Assembly (NCBI GenBank): GCA_963693305.1
Contig: OY855903.1
Span: 20,719,755 to 20,783,754 of the forward strand
Origin: Meandrina meandrites
Taxonomy: Eukaryota > Cnidaria > Anthozoa > Scleractinia > Meandrinidae
Direction: 5' to 3'
Length of the DNA: 64,000 bases
The notes under the pieces were generated by a model that was not told the origin of the DNA, made no database searches, and saw only the letters and a list, made by a program, of their open reading frames with translations. Shown piece after piece: positions 34,801-46,800 of the stretch (the first letter of the stretch is position 1; each line of letters starts with the position of its first letter). The position numbers and the translations under genes were made by a program.

Positions 34801-37800
34801 TACCTGTCCTGTAGTGTGCATTGGTGAAAAGTAACAGCGAACAAGAGTATGTAATACTCTGTGGCCACGGTATGTCATAAGAGATGAATCACCATCTAGT
34901 TTGGATCGTCTTACAGCTTAAGGAAAGAAAAGCGAAATATTTGAATATAGAACGCAGTTCAATATGTAGTTTATACAACTGCAAGTTAGAAAAAAGTCTT
35001 TTTAAACAACATTCTTTGAAAGATAGATGAACAAACCCATAGCTAATAATGGCTCTCATAACCAGCTTCTCCTAAAAATTGTCATTATTTTAATTTTAAA
35101 TTAACCAATTAAAAAGATCTTATTAATCTTATAATTATTACTGCCTGATCAGATGAGGGATGCAGCTCCTGAGGCTGCATTTGAAAATTGTTTTCTTTTA
35201 AACAAACACCAATATTTTTGTTTGAAAGGCTTACATTTTCTGGGAACAGGTTGCCAGCGGTAGTCCCATCTTTGGCCTGCGACAGCACGTTTTGTAGCCT
35301 GCAGAGCAAAGGGCAAAATATTCATTTTCTCAGTAACGATGATACTACCCGAAACTCAAAACCAGGGAAAATTTTCCCAAATTTAAATAATATTCCTGGA
35401 TTATCATCTTATGCTTCAAGAACTGATCACTGAACCAGTAAAAAGTCTTAAAAGGATCCAAACCTACCTGCATGTCGGCCAACACTTCACTGACATGCTT
35501 TGCACTGACTGTTAAGCTTACTGCCAGCAAGCACATTGGGCTGAAGTGATGACCAACAAATCAGTTGGTTCAGATTCCTCACCTTTGATCATAACCTACC
35601 ATGAGTTTGTATCTTATCTGATCATGGGTTACTGATTTTTCTTTAAGCTGCGTGTTCTTATGCTAAGTACTTCTGGTAATTGCTATTTATCAAAATAAAT
35701 GAGAATAAAAAAGCATTCCCACTCACAGAGATGCCGTCCTCATCAGAAAACTTTCTCATGTCCCACAGTTTGATAGTTTGATCTTTTGAGTTGGTGATGA
35801 GATGCCTCCCATCTCCCTATTAACAATAGCACATGGGCATAAGTAGTAAACTGGAAACTTGATCTAATAGTTAGTATAGATGCTATAGAATAAGCCTTCC
35901 CCCCCCCCCCCCCCCCCCTACTCAAACTCTTGTTATGATGCCCTGTTCTATTCTGACTTTAAATCTGTCAAAGTATAGAAGAACAGAAAACACCAGGTTT
36001 TACTCCAGACTGCAGACTGCTTGCGGTAAGTTTTCACTGCCGTTTGCTTGCGGTTAGCCTTCATTGAAGTCTGCTTGTGATTAGCTGCTCTTTGGCTGTT
36101 TGTGGCAACACTTTTTTGCTCTGTAAATGACTATTAAAAGCAATCATAGTCTGCAGTCTGCAAATGTCAGACACCGGCCATTACTCTCCCAGCTGGCTAT
36201 TTACCCTTGGATCAATGTGAGTGATACCATCTGCATGTCCTGCTAACACACCAACTGGGCACGGACAGCTCTCAACCAACTGCCGACGATCCCAGACCTA
36301 CACCAGACAAAAATATACATTTAATATATTATTCAATTAACAAAAATTACATTTTAGTCTTTCTTCTAAAACTATGGACTCTTTTGATATCAAAAGCAGT
36401 GTGGACCTTTTCGTCGAAAACATATAATGGTTAACTATTAACCTAGTGGCCAAGCAAACATGGAATGGTATGTGGATTGGCATTCTGTTGAATAAACAAT
36501 ATATTACTAACAGTACAGCACATTGGCTTTTCTAGCGTGATTGTCCTGGTAAGGCTATTTCTGAAAATGTCTGTTTCCAGTAAATGATGTTTCAAAAACA
36601 TGAGTGGAAGTCATCTTCAGAGTCTTGACTCCAAGACTCTGAAGATGATTCCGGTTCAGATTGTCCAGACATCAATCACAATTTACCTAGGACCATGGTT
36701 ACAATAGTTTTAGATTTAAAAATCCTTCTCCACCACTTTCCACAAATGCTCCACTTCCCTATCTAACCATTGTTTCAAAAACCCAAGTATACATGTATAA
36801 CAGTCCAACCTAAGTATACATGTATAACAGTCCAACACTCTAAACTCTACAATGCACACTTGTTCACTGTCAGCTTGTTCAGATAGAATATACAGTGGTA
36901 AGCTGTACACTACAGTGGCAGATCCAGGGGAGGGGCGGGGGGCAAGTCCCCACCTTATTTTTTCAGAAATAGCACATTTTCTTTGAAGTGCCGGAATTAT
37001 CTTTGCAGAATTCAACATTCATAGTTAAGTGGGCCCCTCGTTAGCTGAAGGTCTGGATCTGCCACTGCACTAAATATACTTTTACAGTGTACAACATATA
37101 CTTGTATGCTGTGTACTTCTACACTCAACACTTCAGCACTGTGTAGTGTACCTATGGTATACAGTGTAGACGTATGTTACAAAGTAAAGTGGACAGCAGA
37201 CAGATAAATATAGTTGTCACTCCTCTCATTGTCTTGTGTTATGAAATGCAAATAGGAGGCACGATGGCCTTATGGTTAGTATGCTGGACTCCACATTGGG
37301 CAAACAGGGTTCAAGCCCTGGCTGGGGTTTTTGTGGTTTTGATGTTATTTTTAATTAATGCTGAGGGGAACCCTGCAGTGGACAAGCACCCCATCCAGGG
37401 GCAGTAGAAGTACTCCCAGTCGCTCAATGTTATCATGGAAACTGGTATAAGCTCTGGCATGATGGACCACCAGGCTTGAATGTAGACTTGTTTTACTCCC
37501 ACACTCGTAACATTTAACTCTGTTTACATTTTCGCACTGAAACAGTATTGGGCAGTTCCAGAAAATATCCACAGCCATCCCATGGAAGGTCAATTAATGG
37601 AAAATCTGAGGGCGTGGGCTGGTGGGGGCCTCAAAAGCCAAAATTTTTTATGGGGCTTAACTGGAATTTCCAGAGGGGTGTGGGAAGGGCACAGATATTT
37701 TCTGGAACAACACATTGTACAAAATGCTACATTGAGATGAAATAGAGGTTGGTTTACCTTACAGAGACCATCATCTCCACCAGAAAACAAAATTTGAGAA

Positions 37801-40800
37801 CTACCATCTGCAAATGCCACTGCATTGATATCATCCTCATGTCCATGAACCTATGTGTGAAAAGCACATGAAAATGAAAAACAATGCAGACTAGAGTAGT
37901 TAACAGATGTTTTTACTTGTCAATGAGCCCCTGAGTAAGTCTGTAAAATTAATCTAAACAAAGATAAGTGGTAGTACATAGCACATTCTAATAACCAAGT
38001 TTTCAAAAATTGGAAGGTATTACACACATGTACTATGTGAAGTGTCAGAGTTTTAACTTGCGGGGGAAGTGCAGAGAATGAGTCTTTTTCTTACGTTATA
38101 AGACATCTTGAGATTATTTAGGAAACACTTTTTGTGCATGGTATACCGTCAAACAATGTTAATAATTCTCACCATTCTTATGTTAGAATTTAATTTCACA
38201 GACTTATTCCAAGCCCATTTAAAGGGGCTGAAAGGTTTATCCTTTTTTACCCTCTTTCTTCTTTGTTTTTCTCCACTCACCCTAAGAGTCCGTTGATTAC
38301 TTCCGCGATCATAAACATATAAAGAGGCATCATTGGCTCTAAAGGTAATGCATACAGAAAATCAAAGTCCTAAAAGATAATGCAACAACCATTTGACCCT
38401 TTTATTCTCAGATTGATACCTCAAAGCTCTTTGTAACGGTTTGTTAACATTCCACACTGTTTGTTACAGTGCACAAGCTGTCTGAATTTTAAGTCTGAGG
38501 ATCAAATCCTAGTGCATGACTGTTCAAAGTTATGAAAGCAATTATGCAGTACTTTCCTCTGGCACTGTTGATTATCAGGTCTACAAGGTGGGTCTGAATT
38601 TAAGTCTGTAGATGAAACCAAGTTTGACTATTCAAATGAAAGCTGTTTCAATGCTTTCATTTCAGGCATTGTTTGACATTAAATTTCAATCTCTGTTGAT
38701 GAAACCCTATTATGTGACTATTCATACAAAAGCTATTGAGCAGTACTTTCATGTGGTACTGTTTGTAATTCTGTACAAGGTGGTTGTAAACTTAAAAGTC
38801 TGTTGATGAAACCCTAATGTGTGGCGTACTATTCAAATGGAAGCTATTTTCTCTAACCTTACCAACTAACTCACCCTGCCAAGATTTCCTTATTGTCATG
38901 TGAAAATTTAATGGAGAAAGCACAAAATCTTGAGTCATCTGGACTGAAGGAAAAAAGTATAACTTGGTCAAAAGGAGAGGAAATATCAGCAAGTAATGAT
39001 AGGTTAAGTCCCTCCTTCACGAACAGTCCAATATAATTTATAACATAGCTAGCAGAGTAGTGCAATCAAGTACAGTATACGTAAGTGTGCACCATGATCC
39101 AATAGTGCATGCTGATAGGTTGATCAAATTGCTTTGCCAGAATTTTTTCTTGCGCAGTTTTTGATGTATATTTCCACCTGCAATGTTATAAAACAATTGG
39201 TTCACGCTGTTAGCTGTGCACCATTGAGTTACAGTGCACTTGGGAAGTTTGGAGAGCACTCAAGAAGCTAAAGTTGCTCTCGGCTATCGCCTCAAGCAAC
39301 TCTTAAGCTCCTTTTGTGCTCTCCTAACTTGCCATGTCCACCATAACTTGATAGTGCACACTAAAGCATGCACCAATTGTTAATTAAGCAGTAAGGGTCA
39401 AACAAAACAGTTGAGCCAAGAAGAGGTGTAACTACAATCCAAATGACTTGTTTCTACAATATTTTAAGTTTAAACTGTTAAATCCTTATGAAACTGTGGT
39501 ATAATAAAAGTAGCAGTCTAAAAATTGGTGCCTTTCAAATGGGATGTGAGTTTGCTGTTTATTGATTCAAAAATTTCAGAAGTAATGTGTAGTTAGAATT
39601 ACATGGTGGCACTGAACATGGCTAAGCTGTGGCATAGCCAGGAGGCAAGAAACGGGGCTATCATTCCCTGATATGTGGACTAAACAGTAAACACCCGCGT
39701 ATAAGAACCTAAAATTTTTGGGTTCAGGCTGAATGGGTTCTTATATTTTGGGGTAGTTTTTCTGAACTCAGGCTGATTAGGTTCTTAGTAGGTTCTTATT
39801 TTGTAGGAGTTGTCATAGTGATACCATTCAGAGAGCTACTGTAGTACTAGTATGTCATAATGGTTGAACATTTGAATTTTATACTCTGTATTTAAAAGAT
39901 TTTCAATTAAACAAATAATTTTCATGGTGTTTCTCAGAAATTTCACAATTTCTATCAATTAAAATCCAGTATTTTGGCTACAAAATGAGAGTGTTTTTTT
40001 GAATAAGAACCTTTTGTTTTTTGCCAGCCTAAATAGGTTCTTATATATTTGGGTATTAAAATGCCCAATTTCAGCCTGTAGGTTCTTAAATCACTAGGTT
40101 CTTATATGCGGGTGTTTACTGTATGGTATAATTGTGTCAAGGGATAGGGTATGGTTTTTGAGGTTCTCAGTTCTTAAATGGGTATCCTTTTTGCCCCTTT
40201 TAGGTTTTGTTATCCCAGTGTAATCCGTAACTAGATAAGATTCCTTCCAGTGCATAAACATCCCAGTAGTCACTCTTGATGGACTTGCGACGACTCTCAT
40301 TCTTGTTTGGCTCGAGTTGATGATAGTCAATGAGAGTTGACGGAAACTTTCATGAGAGTCAACTTTCATAAACTCTGATCCTCATTTGGCCTGGTCTTTA
40401 GAGGTTTGAGAATGGGGACCCCACTATACATACTGTAAAATTCCAGTTATAAGCCCTGGGCTTATACAACTTCGTAAGGAGTTTTGGGTGGGATTATAAG
40501 CGGAGGGGCTTATATCTGGGGGAGCTTATAAGCGGAATAGAAAAAACGTTTCAAAACGAGCCACGGCAGTGTTGATCAAAATACGTTTTTAAGTTAAAAA
40601 GTCATAATAAAGCAACATTTAGCCCTGTTTAGTACTGTCATCCAGCAGAGAGGGGCTTATGTCACGGGGGGGGGGGGGGGGGGGGGGCTTATAACCGGAT
40701 GTATTTTATTGTTTCCAGGTAGATGGGCCTAAAACCGGGGGAGCTTATAAGCGGGGGGGGGGGGTTATAACCAGAATTATATGGTATTGATTTAAGGTGT

Positions 40801-43800
40801 CTCTCTAAAGTTTTTTCAGGACCATACCAAACATTTTTATTTGGCCGTTTAACAAACTTCCCGGACTCCGATCGGTGTGAAATTTACACCAGATATTGGA
40901 ATTGGATTGAAGTTTGATATGAAATATTTTTTAGGAAAATCGATATTTCCATGGCAACGACAAACAGAAAAACAAGATATCAGTTAATCTTGAATTCTAT
41001 GCGAATAAGATTTGACGTAAAAAAACTAACACCAGTATCTGAAACTATGCTGTACTGCACATCAAATATGCAAGAATAAAAAAATTCTGTATGTTTGATT
41101 TCGAATAAATCGAAAATATATTTCAAACCATGCTTTTTGCATTATAATGATAAACGGACCGAGACGCGGACACTGCTTTGATGAAATTACTTCGAAATAA
41201 CACCAAAATGTGTATTAACTTATCTTTCGTCGCCGTGAAAGTTTTGTTGATTTTCGTTATCGCGATCCCGAGAATTGGATATTTTCATACGGTCACTACC
41301 AATGTAATTTTTGGTAAATTTTCTACTTTTAGCGCTTTTTCGAATATCTCCAAAACGGCTCCAACGATTTTTTTAAAACTTTCGCAACACATGCTTGATA
41401 ATGCAAAGAATTTAATTCCAAAGTTTTATTAATGTTGATTTACTGGAACACGTCCAAATTTATCGTTAAAGAAGGCGTTCGAACCGACGAAAATGTGAGG
41501 GTTGTCCAATACACCCGATCTGTAACGGGTCATCAAAGGGGTTGACGGTCCGACACGGATCGTTCAATCCGTCTACGCAAAATGACGACCCGTCAACCGG
41601 AAGTCATTTCGCGAGAGACTTAGAAATAATTCACTATATCGCCATGAGGGAGGGTTGAAATGTCGTCGGACCGACCGGATCGAGTCGATCCGTGTCGGAT
41701 GGTGACGACCCGTCAACCGGAAGTCATTTCGCGAGGGACTTAGAAAAAATTCACTATAGGGTCATGAGGGAGGGTTAAAATGTCGTCGGACCAACCGGAT
41801 CGAGTCGATCCGTGTCGGATGGTGACGACCCGTCAACCGGAAGTCATTTCGCGAGGGACTTAGAAAAAATTCACTATAGGGTCATGAGGGAGGGTTAAAA
41901 TGTCGTCGGACTGACCGGATCGAGTCGATCCGTGTCGGATGGTGACGAACCGTCAACCGGAAGTCATTTCGCGAGAGACTTAGAAAAAATTCACTATAGG
42001 GCCATGAGGGAGGGTTGAAATGTCGTCGGACTGACCGGATCGAGTCGATCCGTGTCGGATGGTGGCGACCCGTCAACCGGAAGTCATTTCGCGAGATGAC
42101 GAGCTTTATGCGACTCTGAAATCCTGGACCCCTGCTGATGTTCTACGGTTGAACCGTAGAACATTAGTAGGGGTCTAAATTTTTCGACACGTATGAATGA
42201 AATTCCTTGACGCCTCTTCCCAGGAAATGTGTTAAGGAATCAATTTACTCGGACACTGATCTGTCACCAAAAGGAAAGCCCGTCACATCGATCGAAAGAA
42301 TACAGGCTTTTTTTTTGCTAGCGTTTACAACAATATGCCACAGTATAGTCGAAAATCGAAAAACAAGGATGTACACAGACAACATTAACTAAGCAAACCG
42401 ACGAATCATACTAATAACGACAATAACAAAAAAATCATTTGAAAAACCGACCGCTTGGGATGTAGTAGGCGGCGGCTTTCAAAACAAAACAGCTTCTGGC
42501 GCTAAATGGTGTCCTTGCGTAACGTAAGAACCTTCTGCGAAAAGAGCGGGATCAAAATGGATTATATTTTACACACTCAAACCCTTGTAAAGCAAAGCCT
42601 CAAAACATACAAGTATACCGAAAGCGAGGCGGCTCTTTCACTCGCAAAACATTTTTTTACTGCTAAAAACGACAAAGCTTGCGGAACCCGGAACGTAGCA
42701 AATTTAATGTGCTAAAATAGTCAACTTTCTGAAAATAAGATAATTATCAGTGCAAGGTTGTACAATTATTAGTATTGGAGATTGTAGCAAAGCTCAAAGG
42801 GGTAGGCGGCATGTTAAAAGCGCGAAACGTTCTTAACTAGAGAAACGTGGCTTGCGCGTGTGAATCTTGATCGACTTGCACCCTAGCAAGAAACACGCTG
42901 TCCCGATTGCCTGCAATCCAATCAGTTTCATTACTAAATGGTTCAGTTGTTGTTAGCCTGGCTTCAACTCGATCTCACGAGTTAAATAAGCGAGCGAAGG
43001 GAGCTTAGTGCGAAGGACTTCAGGGACTTTATTGTAAGTCTAAACTGTTGTTTTCTGTCATGAAAGCGAGCGAAAAACCCCCGCATGTTCCTGCCCTCGC
43101 GCGTGTTTGTTTCCTCGCTTCCACATTACTTCATGATCAGCGCCTGCTAGGCAGACGGCAAAGTGACACACACCGCAACTCAGAAGTAACTGCCACTGCG
43201 GAGAAAGCATTCTTTTAATCCTGTATTACAATTTCAAGAAGAAAGTCAATAAAAGGTGCCAATTTGGTATTAGCCTCTTCTGGTCAGCAGAAAAAGCAAT
43301 TCTTTGTGAAATACGTCAGAATAATGAAAGTTTGCAGCCGCATTATAAAAAAAAATAAATAAATAAAAAAAAAACGACATATATATACTAGGAGTAATCG
43401 TAGATTATGTAGTGCGTTCGATATGCTCGTCATTGATGAACAACGTGCTACTTGTGACTTGCCTTGCGTGAAAAATTGTTATTTTCCACATGCTGGAGAC
43501 GTTTCGACCAAACACCTTCGGTCTTCGTCAGTTTCAAATGTCATAAAGCCTGTAACAGCTTTTTTTTTACTGTTAACTAATTGGCGCGTGCCATGATAGC
43601 AAACGTCACAAAGCTATTGTTGTGCAAGATCGAATCACTCGAAAGACTTGCGAATTGATGGTATGTCAATACGCTCATTGCCCACGTTGGGCCTCGCCAA
43701 GAGTGCCAATCCTCAAGGAAAGTCTCTTGTAGTAACCCCTCGCTCTGTCGACAATGGTTGCATGATCGAAATACATGTAAGGTACCACCGACGCCACTCG

Positions 43801-46800
43801 AGTGAGATCGTCAAACTGAGGCCAACAACGAAAGCGAGGCAAATTGCAGAAGAAACGAAAGCGAGGCAAATTGCAGAAGAATTTCTTAGCCTTAGCAGGC
43901 TCACCTTTGGGCGCTTCCGCACCAGACTCCTGCCCGCCAGATCGCTTCGCTCGCAGATCACTCGCGCGTGTGACCCAAAGGTGAGCCTGCTCGCAGGCTA
44001 GATTTTTCTTAGCTACACAAGATTAGGGTTGCGTTCTCCTATAGTCGAACGCAATAAACATGACCTCTTGTAAGTAATTTTTCTCGCGTCTCGTTGCTCC
44101 GCATCAGGGCTTTAGCGTCAATCAAAATGAAAATTAAATTACGGCTGCATTCTATCACAACGAGGTATCTATTTACTTCATTCGCTTCGTTCTTGTTAGG
44201 TTGTTTCTCTCATGTGACGTTGTTCGGCAACTCCGCTTTATCGTTCATCAAAATGAATGTTTACGGCTGCATTCTTTTAGAACGCGGTATATACACATGT
44301 ACTTTACTCGCTTGCACTTTATTACGTATTTAGATTGTTTGTCTCGTGCGTCGTTGTTCGGCAACTCCGCTTTATCGTGCATCAAAATGAATGTTTACGG
44401 CTGCATTCTTTTAGAACGCGGTATATACACATGTACTTTACTCGCTTGCGCTTTATTATGCATTTAGATTGTTTGTCTCGTGCGTCGTTGTTCGGCAACT
44501 CCGCTTTCTCGTGCATCAAAATGAATGTTTACGGCTGCATTCTTTTAGAACGCGGTATATACACATGTACTTTACTCGCTTACGCTTTATTACGCATTTA
44601 GATTGTTTGTCTCGTGCGTCGTTGTTCGGCAACTCCGCTTTATCGTGCATCAAAATGAATGTTTGCGGCTGCATTCTTTTAGAACGAGGTATATACACAT
44701 GTACTTTACTCGCTTATGCTTTATTCTGCTTTATTACGCATTTAGATTGTTTGTCTCATGCGTCGTTGTTCGGCAACTCCGCTTTATCGTGCATCAAAAT
44801 GAATGTTTGCGGCTGCATTCTTTTAGAACGAGGTATATACACATGTACTTTACTCGCTTACGCTTTATTCTGCTTTATTACGCATTTAGATTGTTTGTCT
44901 CGTGCGTCGTTGTTCGGCAACTCCGCTTTATCGTGCATCAAAATGAATGTTTGCAGCTGCATTCTTTTAGAACGAGGTATATACACATGTACTTTACTCG
45001 CTTATGCTTTATTCTGCTTTATTACGCATTTAGATTGTTTGTCTCATGCGTCGTTGTTCGGCAACTCCGCTTTATCGTGCATCAAAATGAATGTTTGCGG
45101 CTGCATTCTTTTAGAACGAGGTATATACACATGTACGTTACTCGCTTATGCTTTATTCTGCTTTATTACGCATTTAGATTGTTTGTCTCGTGCGTCGTTG
45201 TTCGGCAACTCCTCTTTATCGTGCATCAAAATGAAAGTTTGCGGCTGCATTCTTTTAGAACGAGGTATATACACATGTACTTTATTCGCTTGGGCTTTAT
45301 TACGCTGTTTGCGGCAGTATATCGCTTGGTTGTCCGGCAGCAAAAAAGATCACGAAGTTGCTGTCAATCGCGAACTGCCACGGATCGATTTCGCTGTGAC
45401 GGGTCGTGACGACCCGAGTCGGATCGTCACGATCCGCCGAAATATTCAGGGTGCACGGTGTCTTGACAAGTTCACTTCCGGTGATAGAATCCATTTCCGT
45501 TTAACTGTCTCGCAAAATGACTTCCTGTTGACGGGTCAACTTTTCTAAGGACGGGTCGTAACGATCCGTGACGGATCGTACAATATTGGTGATCCGGCGA
45601 TCTGTGTCGGACCGTCAACCCCTTTGACGATCCGTTACAGATCGGGTGTATTGGACATGGGTGGAAAATGTTGCGTTACAAATTCAGCTTTCGCAATTTA
45701 TGCTAAAATATTCAAATCAATGTTTTTTACATTCCATCGAGTGAGCAAAAGACTGAGGGAAAAAAAACACAATATTGAAAACAATAGCAACGAACTGTAT
45801 TCATCATGATGGAATGTAAAAAACATTGATTTGAATATTTTAGCATAAATTACGAAAGCTGAATTTGTAACGCAACTTTTTCGTCGGTTCGAACGCCTTC
45901 TTTAAGGATAAATTTGGACGTGTTCCAGTAAATCAACGTTAATAAAACTTTGGAATTAAATTCTTTGCATTATCAAGTTTGCGTTGTGAAAGTTTTAACA
46001 AAATCGTTGGAGCCGTTTTGGAGATTTTTGAAAAAGCGCTAAAAGTAGAAAATTTACCAAAAATTACATTGGTAGTGACCGTATGAAAAAATCCAATTCT
46101 CGGAATCGCGATAACGAAAATCAACAAAACTTTCACGGCGACGAAAGATAAGTTAATACACATTTTGGTGTTATTTCGAAATAATTTCATCAAAGCAGTG
46201 TCTTCAAATCGGTCCGTTTATCATTATAATGCAAAAAGCATGGTTTGAAATATATTTTCGATTTATTCGAAATCAAACATACAGATTTTTTTTATTCTTG
46301 TGTATTTGATGTGCATTACACCATAGTTTCAGATACTGGTGTTAGTTTTTCTACGTCAAATCGTGTTCGCGTAGAATTCAAGTTTAACTGATATCTAATT
46401 TTTCTGTTTATCGTTACCATGGAAATATCGATTTTCCTAAAAAATATATAATATCAAACTTCAATCCAATTCCAATATCTGGTGTAAATTTCACATCGAT
46501 TCGAGTCCGGGAAGTTTGCTAAACGGCCAAATGAAAATGTTTGGTATGGTCCAGAAAAAACTGTAGAGAGACACCTCAATATGCTAACAATAATTTTAAC
46601 ACAACCAGTAGACACCAGATGACTGTTAGCAGACTCGAAATCTCAAAAGTTACTTACTTTAAACATAATGCTGTGTGGGTTTCATAATCTCCATAAATGT
46701 TACAAAGATGAACTAGAATGCAGAGGGAAAAAAGCAGGCTTTGGTTGTTGATCTAGTGCAGATAATTTAGCCATTTGACAAAATCTACATTTATATGTGG

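Larger units (their letters stand above)
40796..46575. mobile_element. 5.8-kb foldback element in DCAF11 intron 9
   Basis: Left arm 40796-about 41640 and right arm about 45500-46575 are inverted copies of each other: GGTGTCTCTCTAAAG against CTGTAGAGAGACACC at the tips, then collinear inverted similarity over about 0.85-1.0 kb. TTAA precedes the left tip and TCAA follows the right tip. Two tandem arrays sit just inside the arms: a 120-bp unit on the left and a 134/144-bp unit on the right. The centre (42.1-44.1 kb) holds hairpins and a hairpin-ended insert. No transposase was recognised, so it is probably non-autonomous. Confidence 0.8.

Noticed and set aside
35345..35536. possible extra DCAF11 exon on the minus strand
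   Set aside because: Neighbouring exons 35816-35727 and 35298-35235 already join in frame to match the WD40 protein; no residues are missing.
37174..37407. 77-codon open frame
   Set aside because: It lies across the SINE at 37255-37475 and has no protein signature.
41584..42095. CRISPR-like or regulatory array
   Set aside because: Units are contiguous 120-bp satellites without spacers, in a eukaryotic intron, inside a foldback element.
44469..45548. 359- and 268-codon open frames
   Set aside because: Both overlap the same 144-bp tandem array in different frames; the peptide simply repeats the unit, and the 144-bp period keeps frames open by chance.
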